From assembly GCF_000512585.2 (NCBI RefSeq), contig NC_089242.1:868001-932000 (forward strand): a stretch of DNA of 64,000 nt, written 5' to 3'. This document shows positions 1-12,525 of the stretch, piece after piece; positions within the stretch are counted from its first letter, which is position 1; every line of letters begins with the position of its first letter. The notes beneath the pieces are model-generated. The model did no database searches. It was not told the origin of the DNA and saw nothing but the letters and a program-made list of their open reading frames with translations. Both the position numbers and the translations under genes were made by a program. This DNA comes from Kwoniella bestiolae CBS 10118 (taxonomy: Eukaryota > Basidiomycota > Tremellomycetes > Tremellales > Cryptococcaceae).

Positions 1-97
1 TCTCTTCATCATCGAGATAGAGCTGATATTGGCGCATTATATGCAGTACCGAAGGATTGTTGAACGGGGCTGGACCATCATACCACATGTCCATCGC
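1..97 (-). CDS. possible 5' end of a truncated gene running off the window
   Basis: On the minus strand one frame stays open from about position 97 to the window edge. Its translation, beginning MDMWYDGPAPFNNPSVLHIM, has ordinary protein composition and ends in the acidic run DDEE at the edge. I see no recognisable domain. An in-frame leucine-rich stretch lies just upstream, so the true start could be further right. The neighbouring open frames are shadows. It may be the first exon of a gene that lies mostly outside the window, or chance. Confidence 0.25.
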
Positions 98-1320
98 CAA
101 CAGAAGACAAAGTACCACTTCTCCTGTTGATGTCAAGAGAGGTGGGACGCTTGATACTCAACATATCTCCGAACATACTTCCACGTACGCCAAGACTTGT
201 TGAAGACCTATCTGTCAAACGTTTCTCTCTTATACGCCTAACCTTGCTCAAATATGATATCTCGGTTTGCTTGCTGTCTCCTGATTGCTTGTTTATACAT
301 GAATGCACACAATATCGAACGATAGATGTCCGGCCGTGGATCCAACACACAGGGGACCGAGGTGATGTTTGATGTACCGCTGCGTGGTCTGCGAGATTGA
401 TTTTGCAAACGGAAGCAAGTCCGGGTTACTGGCTTCCCATGACAAAAGTAATACTTTTCTGTTCATGCATCCGTCTGTAGTATAAACCTTTGTATGCTTC
501 CGATCATCATTCATCACTATCGTTTTAGCATGACAGTCGAAAAGGATCGACATGCGGCGGTCTTTTACAATGATGCGTCGCACACAAAAGGCTAACTTTA
601 CCAGTCAAAACGTGTTTCAGGGTACAATGATCGGGTTGCTCGACGACGATCACAATGAAACACCAACAACACCTTATTCTACTTGTTCATTCTACTTCCT
701 CCATGCGTTTCAAGTCGGGGTCATATGGTACTTCGCACGCAATGCACCTGTTGTGCTCTCTTAGCTGTGTAATGGAAGCTCGTGCTGAGGTCCAGAGTGT
801 AAAGGAATCCTTGAAAGCCAAGACTGCTCCTTCCACTCATGGCTTGTGCTGATGAGAACAAAGGAAGATGGAAGACTAAAGGGAATTTGGAAACAAAAGT
901 GTCAGTGTGTCGCACTAAACTAACAACAAACCAACCCTCCTTTACAGGTGAACATGCTAAACCAACGCATAATCAATCAAGCACACAAAGTGAAAAATGC
1001 GATGTGAATTTGTATTGTACATATATAAATAACACAGCTTTGATCTGACTCTCATACTGACAATCCCAATTCCCCCTATCTCATCTTCATCTTCATCTTC
1101 ATTGCCCTTTCCCCATTGATCTGCATTCTTTACATCGCCTCCCTCTATTGACTACTCCTTTCGGTCAAATCACTCACTTTCATTCATATCCCCCTTACAT
1201 CCCTTGAAATACCTACAAGCTACTAACTCTTTTCTCACCTACCCACGCAGAACTATACTTTACAATCCTTACAACATATATACTTTATCCTATATTATAC
1301 CCTTACGTCCAAACTCCAAA
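98..1320. other. intergenic region with amylase promoter
   Basis: No frame in this stretch shows a spliceable conserved protein. The right half (about 1060-1320) is pyrimidine-rich, with a short CATCTT tandem near 1081-1101, and probably holds the promoter and 5' leader of the alpha-amylase gene. I see nothing else in it. Confidence 0.5.
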
Positions 1321-3998
1321 ATGGCTCCTCTGAGTAGATTGCTCACCCTCCTCCCTCTGCTCGCTTCTACTCTTAGTGTTCAGGCAGCTACCAAGGATGA
1401 TTGGAGATCAAGATCGATCTATCAGTGAGCTACTCATCCTTTCACCTCTGTCTCGGATCCACCAGCTTTCTCGCTGACGTCCTGGTTGCTCTCAGATTGA
1501 TCACAGATCGTTTCGCAGGTGGTGGCCAATGTGATTTGGGATCAAGGTCATACTGCGGTGGTACATGGCGTTCAACCATCGAGAAACTCGATTACATCCA
1601 GGGGATGGGCTTCGACGCAGTTTGGATATCCCCTACTGCGTTGGGTATTGAGGGTTATACAAAGTATGGAGAGAACTATCATGTGAGTAGCGTTGTTTCT
1701 GTGACATCATAAATATCAATGACGTAGAACTTCGATCATATTGGTATTGGCTCATCGTGTATCATTCCTCTTGATTCATCTGTCCTCATCTCATTTGCTG
1801 ATCTGTCCCCATTCACTATATAGGGATACTGGACCGTCGATCCTACCGAACTCAACCCCCACTTCGGTACCGCCGATGACCTCAAAGCCTTGTCCTCTGC
1901 CCTCCACTCAAGAGGAATGTATCTCATGGTCGACATCGCCATCAACGCACTGGCAGCAACGAATTACCACATCGACGCCCAAACCCTCTCTACAGTCAAC
2001 GATGGCAAAATGCTCTTCACAGATCCAGCAAACTACCACGAGCGATGTAATATCAAGTGGGGCGATCACGACTCCGAGCAGAAATGTTGGCTGGTCACTG
2101 GTGGAGACGACAATGATGTCGCTCTGCTCGATCTTGCAACGGAGACTCCGGCTGTGGCTGATAAGCTCAAACAATGGGTCGGGGGATATGTCCAAGAGTA
2201 CGGTATCGATGGGTTCAGAATCGATGCGTCCAAGCATCTGAGTAAGGAATTCCAACATGATTTCTGTGCTTCGGCGGGTATCTTCTGTATTGGTGAAGTT
2301 GCTGGTGATAGTACTGAGTGAGTAAGCAAGCCGTTCCTTCTTGCCACCGAAGACTGCTTTGCGGTAAAATGCTTGATGCATTGCGCTGACGGGGTGATTT
2401 GCAGATACGCCGCTACTTACCAAGGTAACGACGGTATCGACTCTGTCTTCGGTTTCGGTAAGTAATATATCGCGGGAACCGATTGTTCAAAATCTGGTCT
2501 ATGGGAGCTGGACCGACTGAACGATTTCTATCCACCCTTCTAGGCATGCTCTACGGTGCCGCAGCCGTCTTTGGAGGAGGCAAGACCATGGGCACCTACC
2601 GACACTACATCGATGCAGCTGCCAGTGCCTACTCTGATCCAAGTGTTATCGGCTCCTTCCTCGACAACCAAGATTTACCCCGATTCAACTCTCGAACAGG
2701 CGACAGGTCCTTAGTGTACAATGCGATTGTCGGATCATTCATGTACGGTGGTATCCCCACTGTGTACTACGGGTTGGAACAAGATATCGCAGATGGTCCA
2801 TATGATCCCAACAACAGAGAAGCATTGTGGAACTACAACAATTACGGTACCAACGGTGATACCTACAAGCGAATCAGTACTTTGAACAAGATCAGGAAGT
2901 TTTTGAGCACAAAGGGCGATTTCCTCAAGAGCGTTGGTACGGTACTGAAGATTCAGGATAATGATATTGCTTTGCAAAGAGAGGACGCCCTGATCGTCTT
3001 GACCAACGTGAGTTACGGTACCTACCGTACTCGATTGAAAGAAAGAGCTGACGTTGTAATGTTCATCAGAGAGGTTCAGGCGGTTCCGGTACTTGGTCAA
3101 TTGGCGGTACCAAGTTCGGTAACAATGCTGATGTGGTTGAGTAAGTCGCCCTCCCTGTAAGACGTCCAGTCCAAGTTCGGGGCTGATGAATGTGTTAGCT
3201 TGCTCTCTTGCGACAAAGCCAAGACTGATGGATCCGGTGCTTTATCCGTATCATGGTCTACCGGTCAGCCTTTCGTACGTCACTCACTCACCGCTTGTCG
3301 AGCCTGAATTTAATTGACTGAACTGATTACCTTGTATGTGTATAGGTCTGGGTATCTTCCCAAATCGCAGCTGAAGGAGGCTTCTGCGGCGCCTCTGCCC
3401 CCGCACCAGGAAACAACCTCGCTGCTGAACCTACCTCTACTGTCGTCGATGGCCCAGGCGCAACAGACATTGTTGAACCCCCTACAGACTCGAGCTCAGG
3501 TGCCCAGCCTCAAGTAGCCATCACCACTGGTACCGCCTCCGGTTCAGCTACCATCGCCAACCCCGACGTCACTGTCACCTCGACGTCGACTAGTTCTGAA
3601 CAACCAAGTCAATCATCTGCTACGCCTGCTAATGGGAACGGCGAGAACTCGTCCAGTAGCGCTTGCAAGAGATCGCGAAAGAGGACAGGTGCAGGTGGTA
3701 AGCGTCGATCTGCTCTTTGATCGCCCGCATTTGAACCAGTAAAGTTATCGTAGTATAATATCATACCATTCTCACTCTTCCACACTGCATTCACCGCATT
3801 CACACACTCCATAGACGAACGGACGGTCATCAGGACAATCTCATCTTTTCCCTTCTTTCTCTCCAAGTCAAGTCACATGCATGATCCTCATCTTCATCGA
3901 AACTTACGGTGAGACGGACAGTTTTACTGACGTGTGGTGTTTCTGACTGAATAGTGATCTCGTCTGTCCTGTTTGGATATTTGGTTCTCCTGATGTAA
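1321..3998 (+). CDS. secreted GH13 alpha-amylase, possibly GPI-anchored
   Basis: The start MAPLSRLLTLLPLLASTLSV is a signal peptide, followed by SIYQLITDRFA, a hallmark of fungal alpha-amylases. Proposed exons are 1321-1424, 1496-1682, 1824-2317, 2405-2457, 2544-3007, 3070-3140, 3199-3274 and 3346 onward. GH13 regions are visible: DIAINALA, GIDGFRIDASKH (nucleophile Asp), CIGEVAGD (acid/base Glu) and SFLDNQD (third catalytic Asp). In this family the enzyme hydrolyses internal alpha-1,4-glucosidic bonds; related fungal enzymes act on starch or help make wall alpha-glucan. A Ser/Thr/Pro-rich tail follows. Reading through exon 8 gives a basic end at a stop at 3718-3720 (607 aa). Splicing at 3698 to 3955-3998 gives the hydrophobic end VISSVLFGYLVLLM (614 aa), suiting GPI attachment. 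The enzyme class is clear; the 3' end is inferred. Confidence 0.9.
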
Positions 3999-4447
3999 GA
4001 ATGAAATAACACACGTCGAGTGGACAGTTGGACATGGACAATGAGTGAAGATTCTAAGCGAAAGAGAAGGAACCCGATTTATGTAGCGTTTGAATGACTA
4101 TGCTTCGGTACGATGGTTTTGATGATCATGATTGATGGATATTTGGTTCATGTATGTAGATATATTGTGTTTTTGCTCTTTGTGTGTAGTATGTTTGTTT
4201 GGGTAATATGCCTCTATGTGGACAATCTTGCTCGAAGGTGAACTGACAGATACAGACTCGAAGGCAGTCGCAGTGACGTGGATTTGATTTGACTGATACG
4301 AGGTAACATTTGATCCCGTTGTTGTACCTGCAGTACTAGAGCAACAGAGTAGAGACAAGCGAATCAATGATGATCCATTTTACCTCTAACTCTGTCTATA
4401 CCTCACAACTCTAGTATCACAGCATAGTGCATCCATAGGCAGACAAG
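3999..4447. other. intergenic, no gene seen
   Basis: About 450 bases between the amylase and the NDUFS5-like gene. The open frames here lack conserved protein features. The stretch probably holds the amylase 3' end and the promoter of the next gene. Confidence 0.4.
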
Positions 4448-5565
4448 ATGGCTGTGAGTGATTGGGTCGTTCTGATGAGAGGGAGAGGGAAATCCGAGTG
4501 GAGCGCTGATGTTTTGTTTTGGATCTGATAGTCCGGTTTCGGTTATACAGGTGGTACGTATCTTGGTGCTCTTCGACTGGGAGATTGTCGGAAATCGCTT
4601 GGTAGGGAAGAATAGTCCATGGCATAGATAACGATGACGATGGCTGTGAAGGTGGTATGAGCGAGGAAGATGAGGGGATATTCTGGCTGGACAGCTTGAG
4701 GGGAAGATGATACTTCTTGATGGGATGAGAATAACGGGCGTATAGGAATACAACTCAGGTGGAAGGATTGTGTTCGATGGAATGGGAATAGAAAAGGCTT
4801 GAATGGGATAAACCAGACATTAGAAGATACAGAAAAAGTATGGTGACTAATTTGTCGGTCTGTCATACTGAACAGGTCGAACGAGATGTTTCCCTCTCTG
4901 GCAGGAATTCTCCAAGGTGAGTTTTGTTGGGCTTTTCTCCATCCATCCTAGCCAACATCAATTTTGTGTTATTGCCTCACTTCTCATATGTATATGAGAT
5001 GGGACGAGTGTGTACTGACTATCCAATCGTTCGACTTTCACTTTCACTCTTCTGTTCATCTTCCCCGTCCCTCCTACCACCCCCACCCACAGTGCTACGC
5101 CAGCGCGGAGAAACCTGTAGATTGCGTTGCGCAGAAGGACGATTACATGGAGTGTCTGCATCATACTAAGGAGGTGAGTGTGGTGTCCTCTGATACCAGA
5201 GTGTGCTGGATAGTCGGATCTTTGGGTCAGAGACCCAAGAAGGTGTTAAGGCAAAATTATTTTGGTGCTCTTGATTGGCGGAAGGAGTTTCCGATTTGTT
5301 GTGGAGTGAGACCGAAGGAAGCTAATGTTCACATGTCATACCCTCTTTTCTTCTTCTTATCACCAATTTTCTCACCCTTTCTCTGCAACTCAACTTCAAC
5401 GATTTCTCTCAATCACGCCGTCAGATCGCCCGAGCCAAAGAAATCAAATCGCATTTCGTCCAAACCCAAATCTCTCAATCGTCAGACGCCAGAAAGGCAG
5501 CCGAGAAGGCAGCTACGGGAGTGATAGTCTCGTTGGGGTTGGTGAAAGAGGAGGAAGGGCAATAG
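4448..5565 (+). CDS. NADH:ubiquinone oxidoreductase NDUFS5-like subunit (twin CX9C)
   Basis: Five small coding exons (4448-4453, 4532-4553, 4876-4916, 5093-5173, 5425-5565) join in frame to a 96-residue protein. It begins MASGFGYTGGRTRCFPLWQE and contains YMECLHHTKEIARAKEIKSH, typical of the fungal complex I 11.5-15 kDa accessory subunit. Two CX9C motifs are exact (Cys14/Cys24 and Cys34/Cys44), as expected for proteins of the intermembrane-space face folded by the Mia40 relay. Its presence implies a respiratory chain with complex I, unlike Saccharomyces. The first coding exon holds only ATGGCT. Two introns are long for this genome (4554-4875 and 5174-5424). The start follows from the family N-terminus MASG and phase matching at each junction. 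Confidence 0.9.
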
Positions 5566-5701
5566 GGAGACGACAGCGGAGGGGTGTTAGATTTGTATGC
5601 ATGGTTTGGATTCCATCCAGTAGCAGGTCAAGGTCAAGCCGAAGCATTCCATCAAAAGTCTTTCACAGAAAGTATTCGTATGCGTGATGATGGAGTGTCA
5701 T

Positions 5702-6756
5702 CTAATCATATTTCCATATCCTCCCATCAAGACTTATACTCTTCCAATCTATCTGCTCTCTCCCATCGGACTCCAACCCCAAGTCAGATAATATACTTCC
5801 ATCGTCCTCTTTCCCAAAGTTCATCTCCACCTCGTCGAACACTTTCACGTGCTTTATCAATCCGAATCCCAGTTTCTGGAATAATCGTATGGACGGCTTG
5901 TTGGAGGATCCTATTCTAGCTATGAGATTTGATGAATCGAGAGGAAGGGTGGTTGTGAGGTATGACAGGCTACGATCATATGGTGGATCAGTCTTATCAT
6001 TGGACGTTGGCCCAAGAGAGGCAGGGCTTACAAGAGCGATAAGGCTTCGACCGCATATCCCTTCCTCCTATCTTCTTTGGCTACGACGAATATATCATAT
6101 CATATCACATTGTCAGCGAGACAGACGGTTCTCAGTGTGATATGTCATACTTACACGCTATCATGATCTCGCATTCGCCTTGACCTTGCAACCCATCCGG
6201 TAAGAACAGGTTAACGTCACCTATCATCTTACATGTCTTGAGCTGGTCCGGTGGTAGTGATGCGGAGGTGGACGAGTCGGGTCGAGCCAGGAGGATGAAC
6301 GTTAGTTCTGCCAACAGAGACCAGAGAAAAAATCAGCTGACAGCCTAGCCTTTGACAGAATTCGGAGCATGAGACCAACTGACTATCTTCATCCAAATGC
6401 CATTTCCCTAAACTCGATGATGGTGCGTTAGCTCATGTATTCGAGGGTGGGGATAAGATACATACGCTGCATGTCCAGTTCCTCCTCGTAGCTTAACGGC
6501 TCGGACGCCGTCAATTCGAGTAACTCGGGAGATTTCATCCATTCGTGGTATGTCTAATCTGGCATTTCAGTTTATGTTCTAGTCCACTTATATATGGGTG
6601 TGCTCGCTCACGGGTACATGCTCTGCACTATATCAGTATGATCATGGTATAGTCAGTAAGTGTTCTAGGTGAGTTAGTAGGAGATGAGTGGACGGACCGG
6701 TAGGGGACTAGGATGACTCTGTTGCCGAATAGTACTGTGTTCTCGTTTAGTCTCAT
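5702..6756 (-). CDS. NAT9-like GNAT N-acetyltransferase
   Basis: Minus-strand exons splice to about 215 residues starting MRLNENTVLFGNRVILVPYR. Further conserved blocks are YHEWMKSPELLELTASEPLS, KMIGDVNLFL, GECEIMIA and SSNKPSIRLFQKLGF, in the same order as animal NAT9. The segment DRRKGYAVEAL fits the acetyl-CoA-binding R/Q-x-x-G-x-G/A loop of GNAT enzymes. NAT9 family members transfer acetyl groups to proteins or peptides; the fungal substrate is unknown. One exon is only 16 nt (6612-6627), placing RAEHVP between two introns. The gene is divergent from the proteasome gene with about 420 bp between the starts. The last exon ends in an acidic, unconserved tail. Confidence 0.85.
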
Positions 6757-7177
6757 TGTATTCTGCGGTTATGGCATATGATGATATATGTGGGCTGTGG
6801 GCTGAGCGCTGATGCTGGACTATAGCGAATATGACATACCATTCGATGCATCCCTAACTATGAACAGTTAACTTTGTTGACATGAATGAAGCGGGCATGA
6901 ATGATAAGATATCGATCAATCATAGCATGACGTGGCATATTAAAAGGTGGAGGCGTACACGCGTCTTTCACCATGGGATCATGAACGTCAGCGTTGACAA
7001 TGTCAAGGACAGTGACAATGATCATTCATCCATAAGTCTATCATCATACCCGCATACCTCGAAGCATTCAATATCAACTGAGAGCAGTCGCCAGGTCAGA
7101 ACACTACGACGCACATCGAAAACTGGACTATCACCTGTTTCAAACTATCCTTCCAGCCTCAATAAAGCTACTTCATC
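6757..7177. promoter_or_regulatory. shared divergent promoter region (NAT9-like / PRE10)
   Basis: These 421 bases lie between the two start codons of divergent genes and contain no supported gene. They presumably hold both promoters. I could not pick out a convincing TATA box or a proteasome-type control element. Confidence 0.4.
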
Positions 7178-8455
7178 ATGACATCGATAGGAACGGGTTA
7201 TGATCTCTCGGTGTCGACCTATTCGCCTGATGGGAGGTTGTTCCAGGTGGGTGAAAGATCAGCTGGCACGTAACGAGTACTGGGCATAGCTGATACAGAT
7301 CGGTGTTGATCCGGGTAGGTCGAGTACGCTGGTAAAGCTGTCGAAGCTGCTGGGTGAGTTGAATATACACTGAATCGGTTGAAAGAGAGAATTCAAGCTG
7401 ATGAAATGCCGTTTGTTCCTTCCCACTACTGCAGAGTCGCAATAGGTCTCCGATGTTCAGACGGTATCGTCCTCGGCGTGGAACGTCTCCTACATTCCAA
7501 ACTCTTAGTAAAAGGTGCGAATCGAAGAATAGCGTCGCTGGACGAACATATCGGTATCGCCTCTGCCGGGTTGTTGGCGGATGGGAAACATCTAGCTAGG
7601 AGGGGAAGAGAGGAAGCTAGTAGTTTTAGGGAGAATTATAATAGTCCTGTATCTGTGCAGGTGAGTCCACAATCTCACTCATCTATGACACTTGGATGGA
7701 CACTGACGTCTAGTACTTCTTTCTTTGTATTCCTCATTGGATGAAATGTCTCACAACGATGATATCGTGTCACAACGTCGCATCACTATACTCACCGATC
7801 ATGGCCATGCCCGAATCACCTAAACCATTTCCATTCTTCTTTTCCTCTCCCCGCCCACCACCCACCCACCCGCAGATCCTCTCCGACCGAATCTCAGCCT
7901 ACCTCCAAGCATACACATGCTACGGTTCCGTCCGACCATTCGGCTTATCCTCAATCATCGGCGGTGTAGACAAGACAGGTCCCAAACTATTCTGCATCGA
8001 GCCTTCAGGTGTATACTACGGTTATCGAGCGGTGGCATCTGGTAAAGGAAAGGCGCTGGCTAAGACGGAGCTGGAGAAGATTGTGAATAAGTATTTGGAT
8101 GCTGAACAATCTGGTCAGGGGGCGGGATTGACTTGTAGAGAGGCTGTTGATGAGGTTGCTAGGATGTGAGTTTTTCCTCTTTTGCTTTCTACATCTATAC
8201 ACGTTGTTTCAAACGGGGGTTCTGTCAGGCTAGTTCCCCGCATTGCATCCTAGGTATGTTGACTGATGGTGTTTGGCTCTATTGTACAGTATATACCTCG
8301 TTCACGACGATAACAAAGATAAGGACTTTGAGCTGGAGATGACGTGGATCTGCCAAGAGAGCGGTAATAAACATAGACCCGTTCCAGACGATCTGTTGAA
8401 ATCTGCTGAGGAGAAGGCTAAAGCAGCTTTGGAAGAGGGTATGGAGGAGGATTAG
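7178..8455 (+). CDS. PRE10: 20S proteasome alpha7 subunit (PRE10 / PSMA3-type)
   Basis: Five exons (7178-7246, 7319-7353, 7435-7660, 7876-8165, 8290-8455) give 261 residues. The N-terminus MTSIGTGYDLS followed by YSPDGRLFQVEYAGKAVEAA is the alpha-type proteasome signature. VRPFGLSSIIGGVDKTGPKL, YRAVASGKGKALAKTELEK and IIYLVHDDNKDKDFELEM match the alpha7 type rather than other alpha subunits. It is a structural subunit of the outer rings of the 20S core, helping form the gated channel. The C-terminal tail is short and acidic (EEGMEED), much shorter than in budding yeast Pre10. All splice phases fit without adjustment. Confidence 0.95.
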
Positions 8456-8790
8456 TAGAAGTGAGAGGTATCATGTGTGTTTACAGAATATATGAGAGAA
8501 GTGTTTATACTCATGCATATGACAATGTCCATAACTTCCCAGTCACAGATTGTCTGGTCCTGATAGTATGGTTACATGCATTGATTGGCAGGGTAGATAT
8601 CCATGGGATGATGATGCTGCTCGTTCCAATACTCGTGCCACGTGGTGATCCGGTATTCGATGATTTCTGAAATTTCAAGATTTCGGTATTCTAGTTCTCT
8701 GATATCGATGGATTGCTTGATCTAATCTACACCTTGGATTCCTCATAAGCAGTAATAGAGATCGGCAGCAGTCCTCTTTCTCGTACCACG

Positions 8791-11700
8791 ATGTCAGAAC
8801 AAGATATCGCTCCAAAGCGACCAGCCGAAGATCCCGCTGCAGAGGAGATATCATCCAAACGACCCAGAGTAGGAGAGCCGCCCGCCAGCGAGTCAACGAA
8901 TCCTGTTGTCACAGAACCCACCTCAGGCTCAGGCTCAACGACCATAGTCACCACCCCCTCATCTACACCTCTCCCACTACCTATCATCCCTCCAACCACT
9001 TCTACCTCCACTACAACCCAGAATGAAACTACCTCTGTAAGATTCAAGGACCACCTCAACGCACCTCATCGGACCATCCCTGAACCCGTCTCGAGACTGG
9101 GTCTGAAACCTGTTATACCTATTTTGCCTGATTCGTTAGAGTACATCATTGGAGAGAAGATTGATTTGACGGAGAGGAAGGGGTTTGTGGGTGAGCTCGA
9201 GTGTGGGATAAGGGGGTTTGTGGGGGAGGGAAACAAGGGTGTGAGAGGGGTTATCAAGCAGAGGTGAGTTGAAGTGACTGTTCTATGTCAGATCAGATAG
9301 AATCATAAGATTCGTCCAGCAGTATCCCTAGCAGTTGCACTGCATCGCAGGACTCACTCGGTGATTATAATAGCTGATGATTGTTCATGGCAGATTCACT
9401 GATTTCATAGTGAACGAGGTATCTCTCGACGGCACCGTCCTACATCTCAAGGACATAACCAAACCGAAAGAACCAGAATTTGACAAGCCCAAACCCATAC
9501 CTACACCTTCCTCTGTAACCTCCGAGGATACACAGTCCAAAGAAGAGAAAGAGGTAGATATCTCCTCATTACCTGAATCACTCCATTTCCCTCCCCACCC
9601 GCAATGGTCCCCCTCGACAACCGTCAAATTACGAGTCCACATATCAGATGAAACTATCATTGCCCTCCATGGCTTGTTGCTGGAGGGTAAAGAACCTCCG
9701 CCCAGGTCTGATAGTGGGTGGGGATCCAGGAAACCGTCCCAGGCGCTTGCGCTTAAGAGTAGTACCGAGGAGGGAGCGATGAATGAGGAGGAGATGGTTG
9801 CGAATGCTTCTGCTGGAGGTGGTAGTGGTGGTAGAGGACAGGGTAGGGATAGGGGGCGTGGGAGAGATGGAAGAGGGGGTGGGAGGGACGGGAGGGGTGC
9901 GCAGGGAGGGTGGAAGGCCCAGGATACGAGGGAAGTAATTTCTCAGGTACGTTGCATTGCATCATCAGAGGAGCGCACAGCGACTGTTGTACTGTGGGAT
10001 CGCCTTGGGATTGACGCAAAAATATCTTCTGTACGTTCAGCCTATCACGTCCAAAGACGCTCGTACGGCCGCTCACAAGATCCTGAGAGAATGCTTTGGA
10101 CAGACGTTCGAGTCGTCTACAAGGGATACACCAGGTGAAGAAGGGTCGAGGCTGGTGATCAAGTACTCGAGCCAAGGTGGGAGAGGTGGAAGTGGCGGAC
10201 AAAGACAGCCTGGTTAGTGACTATTCTCTCAGATTCATTACAAGGGTCTTTGTGACCGATCAACTAGATCACGTCCAGACAACGATTCTCTTCATCTGCG
10301 GTGTGATGTGAAAGATATCGACAGTCAAAAGCATTAGCCGCATATACTGACACAATGACTTTTGCCAACCCCATAGACCGCCCAAAACTCCCACCATATA
10401 TCCATTTCACCCTCCACAAGACCAACCGAGAAACCATGGACGCCCTATCGCACATCACCCGAATGCTCGGCGCTCACCCCAAAGACCTGTCAGTATGCGG
10501 CACAAAGGACAAACGAGCAGTGACTGTACAGCGGGTCTGCTTCAAGCGGAACAACAAGAACTTGACGTATGTGTGGAAGTCTGTCAATGGGATCAGACAA
10601 AATAGGAGGGACGAGCAGAAAGCTGTAGAAGAGAGGGGAGAACGGGGCGTGAGGATTGGAGATTTGGCTTATAGTGGGCAGTATTTGGAGCTGGGGATGT
10701 TGAAAGGGAATCAATTTGTGATTACCCTTAGGTGAGTAAATGACAATAGGGTAAACCGTTATCTTGGTGAGGCGAATATTGATTGAAATGTGTTTAGGAA
10801 TGTACAAGAGGAGAATAGAGAAGAGATAGACAAGACGATGAGATCTGTGAGGGATAATGGGTTCATCAACTTCTATGGTGAGTCTGTGCTACTCCTCGTT
10901 CGCCCAATGAAACCTCTCAGTGGTATACATCGGATTGATATACTGATTGCTGCAAACCTCTACCCAGGAATGCAAAGATTCGGTACATCCTCCTGGCCCA
11001 CCCACCTAACAGGTCTCCTGATCCTCCAATCCAAGTGGTCCGAAGCTATAGACTCGATATTGCACTTACGAGAAGGTGAACATCCAGATTGTACTTCCGC
11101 GAGATTAGCCTGGCTGGAAGATGGAGATTACAAGAAGGCGTTCGAATTGATGCCAAGGAGGGGGGTGGCCGAACGTTGTATTTGGGATTTCTGGACGAAG
11201 AATAGGTTGGAAGATAAGATGGGGGCTTTGAGCAGTGTGAGTGGGAATTGTATCATTAAGACAAGTCACATGTCTATCCTGGTCCTGTCGTGTTGTCGGA
11301 TTCGTTTGGCAAAGACTGACGATATCACCGACATAGATCCCCCGGAATCTTCGAGTAATGTATGTCCATGCGTACCAGAGTTATATCTGGAATATCATTG
11401 TGTCCGAGCGAATCAAGATGTCTTCGACTGAACCGTTGGTGGGTGATTTGGTATTTGTCGATAAGGATGCTTTGGGAGAAGGTGATGTACCGAGTGAGTG
11501 TCACCTATCATATGGTATCATCATCCATACCTTCCGGTATCATGAAGGAATTCACTTCCCATTATGGATGAAAAGATCTAACTTTGGTTGATCCACCTTC
11601 TGCCTAGAACCCGACTCTGTTCCTGCCCACGCTAAAGACCGACGTGGTAAACCGATCCGTAAATGGGCTACCACCTCTTCACCAGAGGTAAAACAACTTA

Positions 11701-12251
11701 CCGAAGAGGACCTACCAAACTACAGCATATTCGACGTAGTCATGCCCCTACCAGGATGGGACGTAGATTACCCCGGTGGAATTATCGGCGAGAAATATGC
11801 CGAAGCGTTGAAGAAGGACGGTCTGGATATCCACAAGATGAGAAGGGATCAACGTGATTTCTCCCTCCCCGGCTCATATCGACGAATGATAATACGACCT
11901 GTATCCCTCGAATGGAGACATCTGAGCTATACCGACCCTGACATCTCGCTGGTGCAATCTGACGAAGATAGGATCTTGGGAGTCAACCCCCCGCCTGAGG
12001 ATTTGGGAGAGACGGCGGAAGGCAGGTTTAGGGCGTTGAAGATTGAATTGGAGCTTGGTTCGGCCACTTATGCTACGATGGTTCTTAGGGAGATTACGAG
12101 GGAGGAGACCTCGACGTGGCATCAGATTGGATTGACTATGAATGGGGAGGATAGGGGGTATAGGGGGAGTGAGAGTAAAGAGGGGGAGAAAAAGGGTGAG
12201 AGTCAGGAAGAAGAGGCTGAAGGAGAAGAAGAGGGGGATGTGGATATGTAG
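8791..12251 (+). CDS. PUS7: tRNA/mRNA pseudouridine synthase, TruD/PUS7 family
   Basis: Eight exons (8791-9263, 9394-9946, 10041-10212, 10377-10731, 10798-10877, 10968-11236, 11337-11493, 11608-12251) join to 900 residues. The TruD core is clear: LSVCGTKDKRAVTVQRV carries the catalytic Asp of GTKDKRA, with later NGFINFYGMQRFGTSS and MYVHAYQSYIWN. PUS7 enzymes isomerise uridine in UNUAR-type sites of tRNA, U2 snRNA and mRNA. The N-terminal 70 residues are disordered with KR-rich patches that could be nuclear signals. Unusually, an RG/GR-rich insert lies around residues 295-335 (DNA about 9805-9915), followed by a second Gly/Arg patch (GGRGGSGGQRQPG) before the catalytic core. The C-terminus is an acidic tail ending EEEGDVDM. 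Confidence 0.92.
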
Positions 12252-12525
12252 TTGTAGATCTAGATGTTAGTGGATGTATTGGGTAGGACTTGGGTCTGCA
12301 ATTTGTGTTGTGCGTTCGTTCCACTGTCGTGTATCATCGTATACAGTTACGGTCACTTGATGAGATGATAACTTGGTTGTCAGATTTAAACTGCTCTTGT
12401 GATTCTTACTCGAACGAACACTATAAGCTATCTGACTTGCTCATCACTCTGCGTTTGGAATATCCATACTTTTACATGTCCCTATTATCTAACACCTAAC
12501 GAGCAACCAGCAATCTACGGAATGG

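Noticed and set aside
2066..2347. Long minus-strand frames opposite the alpha-amylase
   Set aside because: They mirror the codon pattern of the amylase exons on the plus strand and lack features of their own.
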